A stretch of DNA of 64,000 bases from Lachnospiraceae bacterium (GCA_017548765.1 JAFYZH010000021.1:42663-106662), one strand, 5' to 3'. Shown: positions 1 to 9,470, counted from the first letter of the stretch. Program-made: numbers and translations. Notes: generated by a model not told the origin, from the letters alone.

Positions 1-707
1 ATCCGGAGGCGCTGATGAACGCGATCGAGGCGAAGATCGGCTATCCGGTCATCGTAAAGCCGAACAACCTCGGCTCGAGTGTCGGCATCCGCGTTGCGCG
101 CGACCGTGCTGCGCTGGAGAGCGCGTTGGAGTATGCGTTTGGCTTCGCGCTTCGCGTTTTGGTGGAGCATGCGATCACCAGTCTGAAAGAAGTCAACTGT
201 TCCGTGATCGGAGACTACGAGTCGGCTGAGGCTTCCGAGTGTGAGGAACCGATCGCCCAGGACGAGATCCTGAGTTACCAGGATAAATACATGGGCAATA
301 GCGGCAAGAACGGCGTGAAAGGCGCTCCCGTTAAGGGCGGCGGCGCGAAGGGCAGTGAGGGCATGGCCAGCCTGTCCCGTAAGATCCCGGCAGAGATCTC
401 GCCTGAGAGGCGCGAAGAGATCCGCAGCCTGGCCGTAAAAACGTTCCAGACCCTGGGCTGCAACGGCGTGGCGCGTATCGATTTCATGATCGATAAGGAC
501 ACCGATGCGTTGTATGTCAACGAGATCAATACGATCCCGGGCTCGCTGGCGTTCTATTTGTGGGAGGCAGTCGACCTTCCGTATTCGAAGATGCTGGTCC
601 GCCTGATCGATCTGGCGCTCAAGCGTGAGAGAGAACGTTCAAACATCTCCTTCTCGTTTGACAGCAATCTTTTAGCACATGCTTCACTTCCGAAGCATAA
701 TCATTAA
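1..707 (+). CDS. ddl: D-alanine--D-alanine ligase, 5' truncated
   Basis: This is the C-terminal part of an ATP-grasp ligase that joins two D-alanines for peptidoglycan synthesis in the cytoplasm. The gene enters from the left edge, with the first full codon at position 3. Visible motifs are the ATP-binding VKPNNLGSSVG near the start and the Mg/product loop NEINTIPGS near the end, both diagnostic of Ddl. The segment corresponding to the omega loop (around SYQDKYMG) is extended by about 20 Gly/Lys-rich residues before the conserved IPAEIS. The sortase gene follows 15 bp downstream, so the two may share a transcript. Identity is secure; only the N-terminal third is missing. Confidence 0.95.
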   Translation, partial: PEALMNAIEAKIGYPVIVKPNNLGSSVGIRVARDRAALESALEYAFGFALRVLVEHAITSLKEVNCSVIGDYESAEASECEEPIAQDEILSYQDKYMGNSGKNGVKGAPVKGGGAKGSEGMASLSRKIPAEISPERREEIRSLAVKTFQTLGCNGVARIDFMIDKDTDALYVNEINTIPGSLAFYLWEAVDLPYSKMLVRLIDLALKRERERSNISFSFDSNLLAHASLPKHNH

Positions 708-722
708 CTATTCGAGGAAAAC

Positions 723-1577
723 ATGAAGAAGAGAGAGACCGTTCGGCGGATCCTGTTTTGGGTATTTCTGTGTGTGTTTATCGTAGCAGTCCTGAAACTG
801 GGACATATCGCCTATGTGTATTGGAAAAACAACCAGGACTATAAAGACCTTCGCGACCAGGCGCAGTTGAGTTCGACGGCGCAGGGGGCTACGAAGGGTA
901 CCGGTTCGGATGTTGAGGTCATCATCGACCAGAGCGGGATCGGCCAGGAGGTGGTTACGAAAGAGCCCCTGTCTGAAGAGGAAACGAAACGGAACCGCGA
1001 AGACATCCTGCCGCCCGGGAATAATGGTGTGGATCATGAATTCCTACAGATGATGAATGCCGATTATGCCGGTTATATCGTCATCCCCGGAACGGAAGTT
1101 GACTATCCGGTCGTACAAGGAAGTGACAATTCCCATTATTTGCGGTATGATTATTACGATAAGGAGTCCATTTCGGGCTGCCCGTTCCTGGATTACCGCC
1201 AGGAGAAGGATTTCTCCTCATTCAATTCAACGATCTGTGCGCACAATCAGAAGGACAATAAAATGTTCGGTACGCTGGATCGTTATAAGGATAAGGCGTT
1301 TTGGGAGGCAAATCCCTACGTATACATCATGACACCCACCGGAAACTACCGCTATAAGATCTTCTCCGCATACGAGCAGTACTACGTTGATATGATCTTC
1401 AGCCCGCAGTTTCCTACGGACAGTTCGAAACAAGAGCTGATCGGCCTGGCGCAGGAGAGAGCCTTGTATGATACCGGCGTTTCGGTATCGATCACCGATC
1501 ACGTTCTTACGCTGTACACCTGTACGGAGAATTCCGATATACGTTTCGTCGTACAGGCAGTTTGCGAAAACTATTGA
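723..1577 (+). CDS. srtB: Class B sortase
   Basis: Membrane-anchored transpeptidase that cleaves a sorting signal on secreted proteins and attaches them to the cell wall. The 284-residue protein has an N-terminal signal anchor (about residues 9-32), a variable linker, and a sortase domain from about residue 100. The catalytic triad is visible as His174 (CAHNQ), Cys267 in TLYTC and Arg274 (SDIRF). The helical insertion typical of class B between about residues 180 and 250 is present. The ribosome binding site is GAGGAAA just before the ATG. No pilin-like or sorting-signal substrate is encoded nearby, so its substrate is unknown. Class B is assigned from the motif and length rather than from a search. 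Confidence 0.92.
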   Translation: MKKRETVRRILFWVFLCVFIVAVLKLGHIAYVYWKNNQDYKDLRDQAQLSSTAQGATKGTGSDVEVIIDQSGIGQEVVTKEPLSEEETKRNREDILPPGNNGVDHEFLQMMNADYAGYIVIPGTEVDYPVVQGSDNSHYLRYDYYDKESISGCPFLDYRQEKDFSSFNSTICAHNQKDNKMFGTLDRYKDKAFWEANPYVYIMTPTGNYRYKIFSAYEQYYVDMIFSPQFPTDSSKQELIGLAQERALYDTGVSVSITDHVLTLYTCTENSDIRFVVQAVCENY

Positions 1578-1623
1578 TGCCGATTGCCCTCGGTATAGAA
1601 TATGGGCAGAAATGGAGTATTAG

Positions 1624-3729
1624 ATGAGTATTGCAGAGATTTTCGGACAAAATGTATTCAATGATGCCGTAATGCGCGAGCGTCTCCCGAAGAAGGTATA
1701 CGCGGAGCTGCGTAAGACCATCGACGAGGGAAAGACTCTGGACCCGATGATCGCGGAAGTCGTGGCAAATGCCATGAAGGACTGGGCCATCGAGAGGGGC
1801 GCGACGCACTATACGCACTGGTTCCAGCCATTGACCGGAACGACGGCGGAGAAGCATGACTCCTTCGTTTCGGCTCCCGGTCCTTCCGGAAAGACATTGA
1901 TGGAATTCTCCGGTAAGGAGCTCATTAAGGGCGAGCCGGATGCTTCGTCCTTCCCTTCGGGCGGTTTGCGCGCGACCTTCGAGGCCCGCGGCTACACCAC
2001 CTGGGACTGCACGTCGCCCGCGTTTTTAAAGGAAGACGCAACGGGCGTTCTGCTCTGCATTCCGACGGCATTCTGTTCCTACACCGGCGAGGCGCTGGAC
2101 CAGAAGACGCCGCTGCTTCGCTCCATGGAAGCATTAAATACACAGGCGCTGCGTATCCTGCGTCTGTTTGGAAATACCACTTCGAAGAAGGTTACGCCGA
2201 TGGTCGGCCCCGAGCAGGAGTACTTCCTGATCGACCGTGAGAAGTGGCTGAAGAGAGATGACTTGATCTTCACGGGACGCACGCTGTTCGGCGCCGTTCC
2301 GCCGAAGGCACACGATGTAGAAGACCACTATTTCGGTCAGATCCGTGAGCGCGTGGGCGGCTTCATGCAGGAGCTGAACACAGAGCTCTGGAAGCTGGGC
2401 GTGTCTGCAAAGACCCAGCACAACGAGGTCGCACCTGCGCAGCATGAACTGGCACCCATCTATGCGCCGGCAAACATCGCGGTCGACCACAACCAGCTCA
2501 TCATGGAGACCATGAAGAAGGTAGCAAACCGCAGAGGATTGTCCTGCCTGCTCAGCGAGAAGCCGTTCGCCGGCCTCTCCGGCTCCGGTAAGCACAACAA
2601 CTGGTCTCTCTGCACGGACGACGGCATCAACATGCTCGATCCCGGTAAGCTTCCGCACGACAACATCCAGTTCCTTCTGGTTCTGGCATGCATCCTGAAG
2701 GCAGTCGATACCCACGCGGATCTGCTTCGCGAGTCTGCGGCTGACGTGGGCAATGAACACCGTCTCGGCGTACATGAGGCACCGCCCGCTATCATCTCCG
2801 TATTCCTCGGAGAGCAGCTCGAAGATGTAGTAGAGCAGCTGATCAGCACCGGCAGCGCAACTAGCTCGAAGGTCGGCGGCGTACTGGAGACCGGCGTTTC
2901 ATCTCTGCCTGCATTGCAGAAGGATGCGACCGACCGCAACCGTACATCACCGTTTGCATTTACCGGTAATAAATTTGAATTCCGTATGGTGGGTTCTCGC
3001 GACTCTGTCGGTGAGCCGAACACCGTACTTAACGCTATCGTTGCCGAGGCGTTCTGCGAGGCTGCGGACGTTTTGGAGAAGGCGGATAACTTCGAACTGG
3101 CGCTTCATGACCTGATCAAGGAGTACCTGACCGACCATCAGCGCATCATCTTTAACGGAAACGGCTATTCCGAAGAATGGATCGCGGAAGCAGCCCGTCG
3201 CGGACTGCCGAACATCAAGTCGATGATCGACGCTATCCCGGCGCTCACGACCGAGAAGTCTGCGCAGTTGTTCGAGAAGTTCGGCATCTTCACACGTTCG
3301 GAACTTGCATCCCGTGCGGAGATCCAGTACGAGGCGTACTGCAAGGCGATCAACATCGAAGCATTGACCATGATGGACATGGCGTCGAAGCAGATCATCC
3401 CTGCAGTCATTGAGTACACCACCGGTCTGGCTGCTTCGATCAATGAAGTGACGGCTGCCTGTGCGGATGCGGATGTATCCGTTCAGACGGAACTGCTGAT
3501 CCAAGTTTCCGATCTGCTGTCCGATATGAAGGTAGCACTTTCGAAACTGGCGACAGCGGAGGAAACGGCCTCCGCACAGATCGGAACGAAAGAAAAAGCA
3601 CATAAATACTATGAGGAGGTCGTTCCTGCGATGGAGGCCCTGCGCCGCCCCGCAGATGAACTCGAACGTCTGGTCGATCGTCGGATCTGGCCGTTCCCGA
3701 CATACGGGGATCTGGTGTTTGAGGTATAG
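1624..3729 (+). CDS. glnN: Glutamine synthetase, type III
   Basis: Cytoplasmic enzyme that forms glutamine from glutamate, ammonia and ATP. At 701 residues it has the length of the type III (GSIII) family, far longer than GSI or GSII. GSIII hallmarks can be read directly: [12 protein letters not shown], the segment [14 protein letters not shown], and the ATP-site stretch [17 protein letters not shown]. The N-terminal GSIII-specific region ([13 protein letters not shown]) and the long C-terminal helical extension are both present. It is preceded by a 46-bp gap after srtB with a GGAG ribosome binding site and followed after 8 bp by a HAD phosphatase, so it is probably cotranscribed with its neighbours. 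No regulator of nitrogen metabolism lies next to it. Confidence 0.97.
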   Translation: MSIAEIFGQNVFNDAVMRERLPKKVYAELRKTIDEGKTLDPMIAEVVANAMKDWAIERGATHYTHWFQPLTGTTAEKHDSFVSAPGPSGKTLMEFSGKELIKGEPDASSFPSGGLRATFEARGYTTWDCTSPAFLKEDATGVLLCIPTAFCSYTGEALDQKTPLLRSMEALNTQALRILRLFGNTTSKKVTPMVGPEQEYFLIDREKWLKRDDLIFTGRTLFGAVPPKAHDVEDHYFGQIRERVGGFMQELNTELWKLGVSAKTQHNEVAPAQHELAPIYAPANIAVDHNQLIMETMKKVANRRGLSCLLSEKPFAGLSGSGKHNNWSLCTDDGINMLDPGKLPHDNIQFLLVLACILKAVDTHADLLRESAADVGNEHRLGVHEAPPAIISVFLGEQLEDVVEQLISTGSATSSKVGGVLETGVSSLPALQKDATDRNRTSPFAFTGNKFEFRMVGSRDSVGEPNTVLNAIVAEAFCEAADVLEKADNFELALHDLIKEYLTDHQRIIFNGNGYSEEWIAEAARRGLPNIKSMIDAIPALTTEKSAQLFEKFGIFTRSELASRAEIQYEAYCKAINIEALTMMDMASKQIIPAVIEYTTGLAASINEVTAACADADVSVQTELLIQVSDLLSDMKVALSKLATAEETASAQIGTKEKAHKYYEEVVPAMEALRRPADELERLVDRRIWPFPTYGDLVFEV

Positions 3730-3737
3730 GGGGACAT

Positions 3738-4394
3738 ATGAAAAAGCAATACATACTGTTTGATTTGGACGGTACACTCACCGATCCCGCCGAAGGGATC
3801 ACCAAATCGGTTCAGTACGCATTAGAAAAATTTGGGATCATTGAGGAGGACCTCACGAAGTTGCAGGTCTTCATTGGCCCGCCCTTAATGGAGAGTTTCA
3901 TGGATTTCTATGGATTTTCCGAGGAGCAGGCCCGCGAAGCGGTGACCTATTATCGTGAGTATTTCAAGCCCACGGGGATCTTTCAGAATGAAGTCTATAA
4001 GGGCATTCCGGAACTGCTGAAGGAACTGACCGACGCCGGAAAGACGCTGATCCTGGCGACCTCGAAGCCGGTCGTTTTTGCGGAGCAGATCCTGGAACAC
4101 TTCGATCTGCGCCAGTACTTCGAGTTCATCGGTGGTTCGGACATCGAGCAGAAGCGCGCCAAAAAGTCGGAGATCCTGCAGTACATTCTGGAGGAGTGCC
4201 AGCTGGTCGACCTGACGGAACTGGTCATGGTCGGCGATCGTAAGCATGACATCGTCGGTGCGAAGCAGTTCGGCATCGACACGGTCGGTGTTCTGTACGG
4301 TTACGGTTCCGAGGAGGAGCTGACCGAGGCCGGAGCGGACGTTCTGGTCGAGTCGGTCCGTGAACTGGGCGAGTACCTGCTGGAGGAAGAGTAG
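3738..4394 (+). CDS. HAD-family phosphatase (phosphoglycolate phosphatase-like)
   Basis: Cytoplasmic HAD superfamily hydrolase of 218 residues. Motif I is FDLDGTLTD near the N-terminus with the nucleophilic Asp9. A helical cap follows (about residues 20-85), then motif II (LILATSKP) and motif IV (MVGDRKHDIVGAK). This arrangement matches the phosphoglycolate phosphatase/Gph and 5'-nucleotidase-like subgroup; the exact substrate cannot be read from sequence. It starts 8 bp after the glutamine synthetase stop with a strong GGGGG ribosome binding site and ends 21 bp before an RluA-family gene, so it probably belongs to the same operon. Confidence 0.88.
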   Translation: MKKQYILFDLDGTLTDPAEGITKSVQYALEKFGIIEEDLTKLQVFIGPPLMESFMDFYGFSEEQAREAVTYYREYFKPTGIFQNEVYKGIPELLKELTDAGKTLILATSKPVVFAEQILEHFDLRQYFEFIGGSDIEQKRAKKSEILQYILEECQLVDLTELVMVGDRKHDIVGAKQFGIDTVGVLYGYGSEEELTEAGADVLVESVRELGEYLLEEE

Positions 4395-4415
4395 CACATT
4401 CGGAGGACCGATGCT

Positions 4416-5177
4416 GTGAAAGATTCGAGTTTACATTGTTTATTTGAGGACGACTACATCTGGGTAGTGGAGAAGCCCGCCGGCGTGGATGCGCAGGAGG
4501 GGCGGACGCTGTCCGACGACATGCCGTCCCGCATTCGTACGTATATGAGCCACAGGGAGACCTCTTCCTGTGGCCGTGTTTTACCTGCCTATGTCGGTGT
4601 GGTGCACCGCCTGGATAAACCCGTGCGCGGCCTGATGGTCTACGCGAAGACGAAGGAGGCAGCGGCCGCCCTGTCCGCGCAGTTCGCGAAGGACGGGAGC
4701 ATGCACAAAGAATACCGGGCTCTCGTTGCAGCGCCCGAAGGTTCCTATATTTCCGCAGATCTGCTGGCCGGCATCACCTATTCCGACCGCCTGTTATTCG
4801 AGCGTTCGGCCAATGTATCGCGCATCCTGACGGAAGCGGAGGCGGCTTCGCTTCGCGCGGATCAGCGTTCGCAGGTAAAAGAAGCCGTGCTGACCTGTCG
4901 TTTTGCGCAGGGAACACCCATGTTTGCGAAGGAGCAGGAAGTGTGCACGAGCCGCGATGAAAGCCTGGTCGGTCGTCTGGCGGAGGTTTCAGTCCTCCTA
5001 AAGACCGGACGCCACCACCAGATTCGGGCGCAGCTGGCCGCCCACGGTCTGCCCATCGTCGGCGACCGCAAATACGGCCTGCCCATCGACGGCGTCGGCC
5101 TGTGCCTATGCGCCTGCAGGCTACGTTTCCGCCACCCGAAGACCGGGAAAGAGCTGGAGTTTGAGTTGCCCGGTTGA
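4416..5177 (+). CDS. RluA-family RNA pseudouridine synthase
   Basis: Isomerises uridine to pseudouridine in rRNA or tRNA. The catalytic loop HRLDKPVRGL carries the conserved Asp67, and the C-terminal LKTGRHHQIRAQLAAHG motif with the following GDRKYG is typical of the RluA family. No S4 domain is present. The start is a GTG at 4416, nine bases after a GGAGG; an ATG five bases earlier leads straight to a stop. In the catalytic loop, PVRG replaces the commoner TSG that follows HRLD and one residue, a small deviation seen in some family members. Substrate position is unknown. It ends the 0-5 kb gene run. Confidence 0.9.
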   Translation: MKDSSLHCLFEDDYIWVVEKPAGVDAQEGRTLSDDMPSRIRTYMSHRETSSCGRVLPAYVGVVHRLDKPVRGLMVYAKTKEAAAALSAQFAKDGSMHKEYRALVAAPEGSYISADLLAGITYSDRLLFERSANVSRILTEAEAASLRADQRSQVKEAVLTCRFAQGTPMFAKEQEVCTSRDESLVGRLAEVSVLLKTGRHHQIRAQLAAHGLPIVGDRKYGLPIDGVGLCLCACRLRFRHPKTGKELEFELPG

Positions 5178-5270
5178 GTGGATCTCAACGAATGCGTTAT
5201 TGATTTTCATTTTCCGTGTGGTATGATTCTCTCAGAACGTTCGGAAATCTAAGCTATGGAGGATCGTTAT

Positions 5271-5903
5271 ATGATGTATTTATCGGAAAATCTGAAGAAG
5301 TATCGGATGAAGAAGGAATTGACGCAGGAGGATGTGGCACAGATGCTGGGGATCACACCGCAGAGCGTATCCAAATGGGAACGCGGCGAGTCGTATCCCG
5401 ATATCACGCTGCTTCCTGCATTGGCCAATATATTTGAGACCAGTGTGGATCTGCTGATCGGGATGGACACGATCCGTGCGGAGGAGACACGCTATAACAT
5501 CCACAAAAAGGCGGTCGCGTATCAGCGCAGCGGGGATCTGGATATGGCGGAGCAGACCTATCGGGAGGCGCTGCTGATCTATCCGAATAAGCCTGGCATG
5601 ATCCTGGGGCTGGCTAGCACACTGGCTCTGAAGGGTGAGACCGAGGAGGCGATCGAGCTGATGGAGCGAGGGCTGCCCATCTCGATCAATGAGAAGCAGA
5701 AGGCGACCATGCGCGCGGCGCTGTGTTTTCTGTATTTGAAGGCCGGCAGGGCGGATAAGGCCGAGCGGCTGGCGGGCGACCTGCCGCACATGCGGGAGAG
5801 CCGGGAGGTCATACAACCGTTGATCCGGCAGGGGCTCGACGACGAACAGATCGACGCGAATATCAAAATGATCATCCTCGGAGATGGCGAGGGGATCTGG
5901 TAG
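5271..5903 (+). CDS. XRE-family transcriptional regulator with TPR-like domain
   Basis: Cytoplasmic DNA-binding regulator. Residues 1-60 form a helix-turn-helix of the Cro/C1 type (KYRMKKELTQEDVAQML...ITPQSVSKWERGESYPDI), followed by helical repeats that look like tetratricopeptides (for example GDLDMAEQTYREALLIYPN). An upstream ATG at 5256 overlaps the GGAGG ribosome binding site, so the ATG-ATG pair at 5271/5274 is the better start. This gives about 210 residues. Such two-domain regulators often sense a metabolite or peptide through the repeat domain, but no ligand can be assigned. The gene stands alone, with a hairpin directly after its stop. Confidence 0.85.
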   Translation: MMYLSENLKKYRMKKELTQEDVAQMLGITPQSVSKWERGESYPDITLLPALANIFETSVDLLIGMDTIRAEETRYNIHKKAVAYQRSGDLDMAEQTYREALLIYPNKPGMILGLASTLALKGETEEAIELMERGLPISINEKQKATMRAALCFLYLKAGRADKAERLAGDLPHMRESREVIQPLIRQGLDDEQIDANIKMIILGDGEGIW

Positions 5904-5943
5904 AAAAAAATGAGGCAGGGCCGCGGTTGCGGCTCTGCCTCAT
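5903..5943 (-). terminator. Rho-independent terminator for the small minus-strand gene
   Basis: A 15-bp stem with a single mismatch (5910-5924 with 5929-5943) and a GGTT loop. Read on the minus strand it is followed by seven Ts (5903-5909). It lies between the convergent regulator gene and the small membrane protein gene. On the plus strand there is no T-tract, so it mainly serves the minus strand. Confidence 0.8.
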
Positions 5944-5964
5944 GGTTCATGTATTCTCGCTAAG

Positions 5965-6204
5965 TTATTTCACCAGTTTCTTCAGGAAGATCAAGATCGC
6001 CAGAATGATACCGACCACACAGTATGCCCATACGATGGCGCCTGCGATGCCGACCAGAAGATTAACGATCGGGATTTTGCTCAAGAACCAGAGCAGTACA
6101 CCGAAGATGATGCTGGCAACGATGTAGCAGATGATGGAGATAGCCAAGCCCATCGGCGTATCGGATCCTGCACTCAGCGGGAAAAAGGGTAACAATGCTT
6201 TCAT
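5965..6204 (-). CDS. Small two-helix membrane protein, unknown function
   Basis: A 79-residue hydrophobic protein with two predicted transmembrane helices (about residues 19-42 and 46-72) separated by a short polar turn. A longer reading to 6321 is possible, but an AGGAGG ribosome binding site at about 6211-6216 precedes the ATG at 6204, which fixes the start. It has its own promoter (6236-6263) and terminator. It is transcribed divergently from the antiporter gene. I do not recognise a family; size and topology resemble small YtxH or phage-shock-like membrane proteins only in a general way. Confidence 0.7.
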   Translation of the reverse strand: MKALLPFFPLSAGSDTPMGLAISIICYIVASIIFGVLLWFLSKIPIVNLLVGIAGAIVWAYCVVGIILAILIFLKKLVK

Positions 6205-6235
6205 GGTAAGCACCTCCTTATGTATTACTGAGACC

Positions 6236-6263
6236 ATTTTACCACATTTTCCGCCGGTGTAAA
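6236..6263 (-). promoter_or_regulatory. Promoter of the small membrane protein gene
   Basis: On the minus strand TTTACA (6263-6258), a 16-bp spacer and TAAAAT (6241-6236), with TGG just before the -10 as an extended -10 element. Confidence 0.55.
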
Positions 6264-6293
6264 CGGAAGAATGTATTTTTTCCTGTACTTTCA

Positions 6294-6322
6294 TTGACTT
6301 TTTAACTGGGAGCGTGTACAAT
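6294..6322 (+). promoter_or_regulatory. Promoter of the antiporter gene
   Basis: TTGACT (6294-6299), exactly 17 bp, then TACAAT (6317-6322). Transcription should begin near 6329, right at the foot of the perfect stem-loop described next. Confidence 0.7.
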
Positions 6323-6327
6323 GTGGA

Positions 6328-6359
6328 ATCGCTACATATTAAGTACTATATGTAGCGAT
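6328..6359 (+). promoter_or_regulatory. 12-bp perfect stem-loop at the 5' end of the antiporter mRNA
   Basis: Arms 6328-6339 and 6348-6359 are perfectly complementary and enclose an 8-nt loop. The hairpin begins at the predicted transcription start and ends one base before the AAAGGTGG ribosome binding site. It has no T-tract and is therefore not a terminator. It could stabilise the mRNA, or as DNA serve as an operator. Confidence 0.6.
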
Positions 6360-6378
6360 GAAAGGTGGCGTATCATTC

Positions 6379-7590
6379 ATGGATTACGGTATATTTAAGG
6401 ATCTGGCGATCATATTTGTGGCCGCTAAGTTTTTGGGAATATTGGCGCGAAAGGTTAAGGCGCCGCAGGTCGTAGGCGAGATCATCGCCGGACTGCTGAT
6501 CGGACCGACGGTTTTGGGTCTGGTCGATCAGTCTTCGTTTTTAAATCAGATGGCAGAGATCGGTGTAGTTCTGCTGATGTTTATGGCAGGTCTGGAGACC
6601 GACCTGAAGGAACTGATAAAGACCGGTCCGATGGCGCTTTTGGTGGCGCTTGCGGGCGTGTTCGTACCGCTCGGCGGCGGATTTTTGCTCTCCAGTTTGT
6701 TCCACGGTTTCGATCCGGTGGGCAGTGAGGAGTTCTTCCGCAATGTATTTATCGGTGTTATCATGACCGCGACTTCGGTCAGCATCACAGTTGAGACCTT
6801 GCGTGAGCTCGGTAAGCTTCGCGGTAAGGTCGGAACGACGATCCTCTCCGCGGCGATCATCGACGATGTCATCGGTATTATCGTTATGACATTTGTGATC
6901 GGTTTCCGCGATCCGGAGCAGGATCCGCTTCGTGTCGTAATGAACACCGGACTGTTCTTTGCATTTGCCTTCGTAGTCGGCATCCTGTGCTACTACCTGT
7001 TCAAATATCTGGATAAGAAAAACCCGCACACCCGTCGTGTGCCGATCTATGGCATGGCGCTCTGCTTTGCATTTGCCTATGTGGCGGAGGAGTGGTTCGG
7101 CATCGCCGACATCACCGGTGCGTACATCGCGGGTATCATCCTGTGCAGTATCAAAGACTCAAAATATATCGCGGAGAAGATGGACATCAGTACCTACATG
7201 GTATTCGCTCCGGTATTCTTCGCCAGTATCGGACTGAAGGCCGACATCAGCGGACTGAACGGATCCATGATCCTGTTCTCCGTCGGCTTTGTGTTCGTAG
7301 CGCTGATCACGAAGATCATCGGATGCTCGCTGGTGGCGAAATGCTTCCGTTTTTCACTTCCAAACTCGATCAAAGTGGGTGTGGGAATGATGACACGAGG
7401 CGAAGTAGCCCTTATTGTGGCGAGAAAAGGACAGGATGTCGGCCTGCTGGATGCGGTTTATTTCGCACCCGTCATCCTGCTGATCGTGATCTCGTCGATC
7501 GTTACGCCCATCGTTTTGAAGCTGCTGTTCACCAAGTGGCCGGCAGAGCATGGGGCGGATGCGACGGCGGCTCCGGCGGAGCAGAAATAA
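6379..7590 (+). CDS. Cation:proton antiporter (CPA2 family)
   Basis: Integral membrane antiporter that probably exchanges Na+ or K+ for H+. About 403 residues with 12-13 hydrophobic helices spanning the whole protein. Family signatures include AGLLIGPTVLGL in helix 2-3, the conserved acidic pair in the region SAAIIDDVIGI, ADITGAYIAG, and the late motif MMTRGEVALIVARKG. No C-terminal TrkA-N/RCK domain is present, so it resembles the NapA/GerN group rather than full-length Kef channels. The ATG at 6358 lies within the leader hairpin; the ATG at 6379 has a spaced AAAGGTGG ribosome binding site and is preferred. Ion specificity cannot be read from sequence. Confidence 0.9.
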   Translation: MDYGIFKDLAIIFVAAKFLGILARKVKAPQVVGEIIAGLLIGPTVLGLVDQSSFLNQMAEIGVVLLMFMAGLETDLKELIKTGPMALLVALAGVFVPLGGGFLLSSLFHGFDPVGSEEFFRNVFIGVIMTATSVSITVETLRELGKLRGKVGTTILSAAIIDDVIGIIVMTFVIGFRDPEQDPLRVVMNTGLFFAFAFVVGILCYYLFKYLDKKNPHTRRVPIYGMALCFAFAYVAEEWFGIADITGAYIAGIILCSIKDSKYIAEKMDISTYMVFAPVFFASIGLKADISGLNGSMILFSVGFVFVALITKIIGCSLVAKCFRFSLPNSIKVGVGMMTRGEVALIVARKGQDVGLLDAVYFAPVILLIVISSIVTPIVLKLLFTKWPAEHGADATAAPAEQK

Positions 7591-7632
7591 CAGAACTGAC
7601 AGACCACACAGACCCGGAAAAGGGGGACTCCT

Positions 7633-8808
7633 ATGCGGCTTGCGATCTACGACAACATCATAACGCTCGGACTGACGATCGCCGCCGCCATTTGGGGGAG
7701 GCTTCCTTCCCTGTGCGTGATCGTCGGCGCAGCTTTGATGGTCCTGTTTTCGATCGCCTGTGTGGATGAGAATGACAGCCTGCATATCCGCGTGCTACAG
7801 GGGCTCTTCCTGACCTGCTTCGGCTTCGCGGCGCAGACATTTTATGCTTGCAGCGCATTTGCGCTCTGGAAAGAAAAGAAACTCCCGCTCCGTTTTGCGA
7901 GCGCGGGAGTGGTTTATATCGTCATGTCCGCGATCTTCGCGGAAGGGGAGGCCCGGCTTGCAAAAACCATCCTGGGTCTCCTTTTGATGTATCTGCTCAT
8001 GGCTCTGTTCTACGGCGGACGCCGGCTTTTGGAGTGGACGGAGCTTAAGTCCGAGGAGACGCAGCGCCAGATCCTCGTCTCGAACGTACGGGAAATGCAT
8101 GAGAAGCAGCTGAACCGGAAGCTGGTCCTGCAGAATTATATGGCGGATAAAAACGCGCGTCTGAAGGAGCGCGAGACGATCAGCCGCAACATCCACAACA
8201 GTGTGGGTCACTCCATCACGGCGGCCGTGATGACGCTCGACGCGGCGGACATGCTCTTTGATGTATCGCCCGAGGACGCGCGCCAGAAGGTCAATGATGC
8301 GAATGAGCGGATCCGCGGCAGCCTCGAGTCGATCCGCCGCGCCGTGAGGGTGATGGACGAAGAGATACAGGAGGTTTCACTTTCGGACTTTATGTGCGAG
8401 GTGGAGACGGTCGCCGACCGCTTCATTACGGACACGACGATGCGGGCGGACATTCTGGGACCTGACCCGGTGCCGGAGCTCATGCTTCCGCACGAACACG
8501 CGGAGTTCCTGATCGGCGCGCTGCAGGAGTTTCTGACGAACGGCGCGAAGCACGGTCACGCGGATCATTTCCTTATCAGTGTTTCGGCGGACTCGGCGAA
8601 CCTGCGCATGGAGGTGAAAGACAACGGGCACTCGGAGGATTTTACCGAGGACAATGCACGTCAGATGATCGAGCAGGGCTTCGGGCTTAAGAAGATCGAG
8701 TCCTACGTGAAGAATGCCGGCGGGACGTGCCGGTTTACGAATGAAGAAGGTTTCCGGGCGGCGGTGACATTGCCCGTGATCCATGGGGAAGAAGGAGGTG
8801 CGATATGA
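7633..8808 (+). CDS. Membrane sensor histidine kinase (HisKA_3 type)
   Basis: Sensor of a NarL-type two-component system. The first 130 residues are hydrophobic with about five transmembrane helices and no large extracellular loop. A coiled linker then leads to a HisKA_3 dimerisation domain whose phosphorylated His188 lies in SRNIHNSVGHS. A HATPase domain follows, with its N box around EFLTNGAKHGHADH and a G box near QGFGLKKIESYV. The lack of an extracellular domain resembles intramembrane-sensing kinases linked to antimicrobial peptide or envelope stress. It overlaps the response regulator by four bases (ATGA), so the two are translationally coupled. An ABC exporter lies 158 bp downstream of the pair. 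Confidence 0.92.
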   Translation: MRLAIYDNIITLGLTIAAAIWGRLPSLCVIVGAALMVLFSIACVDENDSLHIRVLQGLFLTCFGFAAQTFYACSAFALWKEKKLPLRFASAGVVYIVMSAIFAEGEARLAKTILGLLLMYLLMALFYGGRRLLEWTELKSEETQRQILVSNVREMHEKQLNRKLVLQNYMADKNARLKERETISRNIHNSVGHSITAAVMTLDAADMLFDVSPEDARQKVNDANERIRGSLESIRRAVRVMDEEIQEVSLSDFMCEVETVADRFITDTTMRADILGPDPVPELMLPHEHAEFLIGALQEFLTNGAKHGHADHFLISVSADSANLRMEVKDNGHSEDFTEDNARQMIEQGFGLKKIESYVKNAGGTCRFTNEEGFRAAVTLPVIHGEEGGAI

Positions 8809-9470
8809 TCCGGGTGCTTTTGGTGGATGACGAGACGTTGTTGCTCGACAGTCTGGAGATCATCCTTACGTTAAATCAGATGGAAGTGGTCGCGAAGGCG
8901 CACGACGGACGGGAGGCCCTGGAGATCCTGGAGGGGACCACCTGCGATATCGCCCTGGTCGACCTGAACATGAAGGGCATGGGCGGCATCGAGCTCATCG
9001 GGAAGTTGAAGGAGCAGCATCCCGACGTGAAGATCCTGGTGCTCACGACCTTTTATGACGATAAGAACATTACGGACGCCATCGCGGGCGGCGCGGACGG
9101 CTACCTGCTGAAGGACAGCGGGAAGGACGCGATCCTGGGCGCGGTGCGGCAGATCATCGGCGGCGTGAACGTTCTGGACCCGAAGGTCATGCAGCGCCTG
9201 ACCTTGCTGATGACGCAGAACGCAGCGAGGGGCACAGCGGGCGCGGCGCAGGAGGAAGCGGACGCGAAGGATAAGATGCTTTCGGACCTGCCGGAGCTGA
9301 CCGAGCGCGAGAAGGAGATCTGCGCGCTGATGGTGGACGGTCTCGACAACAAACAGATCGCGAAGAAACTGTATATCTCGGAAGGAACTGTGAAGAATTA
9401 TATTTCCGGGATCTACGATAAGACCGGCATCCACGACCGTGTGAAACTGATCGTGGAACTGCGGGGTTAA
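8805..9470 (+). CDS. Response regulator, NarL/LuxR family
   Basis: Partner of the preceding kinase. Receiver domain at residues 1-120 with the acidic pair in VDDE, phosphoacceptor Asp53 (ALVDLNMKG) and Lys of YLLKDSG. A C-terminal LuxR-type helix-turn-helix sits at about residues 160-215 (LTEREKEICALMVDGLDNKQIAKKLYISEGTVKNY, quoted here only as a position guide by its first and last residues LTERE and TVKNY). It probably controls the ABC exporter genes just downstream, whose promoter lies in the 158-bp gap. This is inference from position only. Confidence 0.93.
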   Translation: MIRVLLVDDETLLLDSLEIILTLNQMEVVAKAHDGREALEILEGTTCDIALVDLNMKGMGGIELIGKLKEQHPDVKILVLTTFYDDKNITDAIAGGADGYLLKDSGKDAILGAVRQIIGGVNVLDPKVMQRLTLLMTQNAARGTAGAAQEEADAKDKMLSDLPELTEREKEICALMVDGLDNKQIAKKLYISEGTVKNYISGIYDKTGIHDRVKLIVELRG

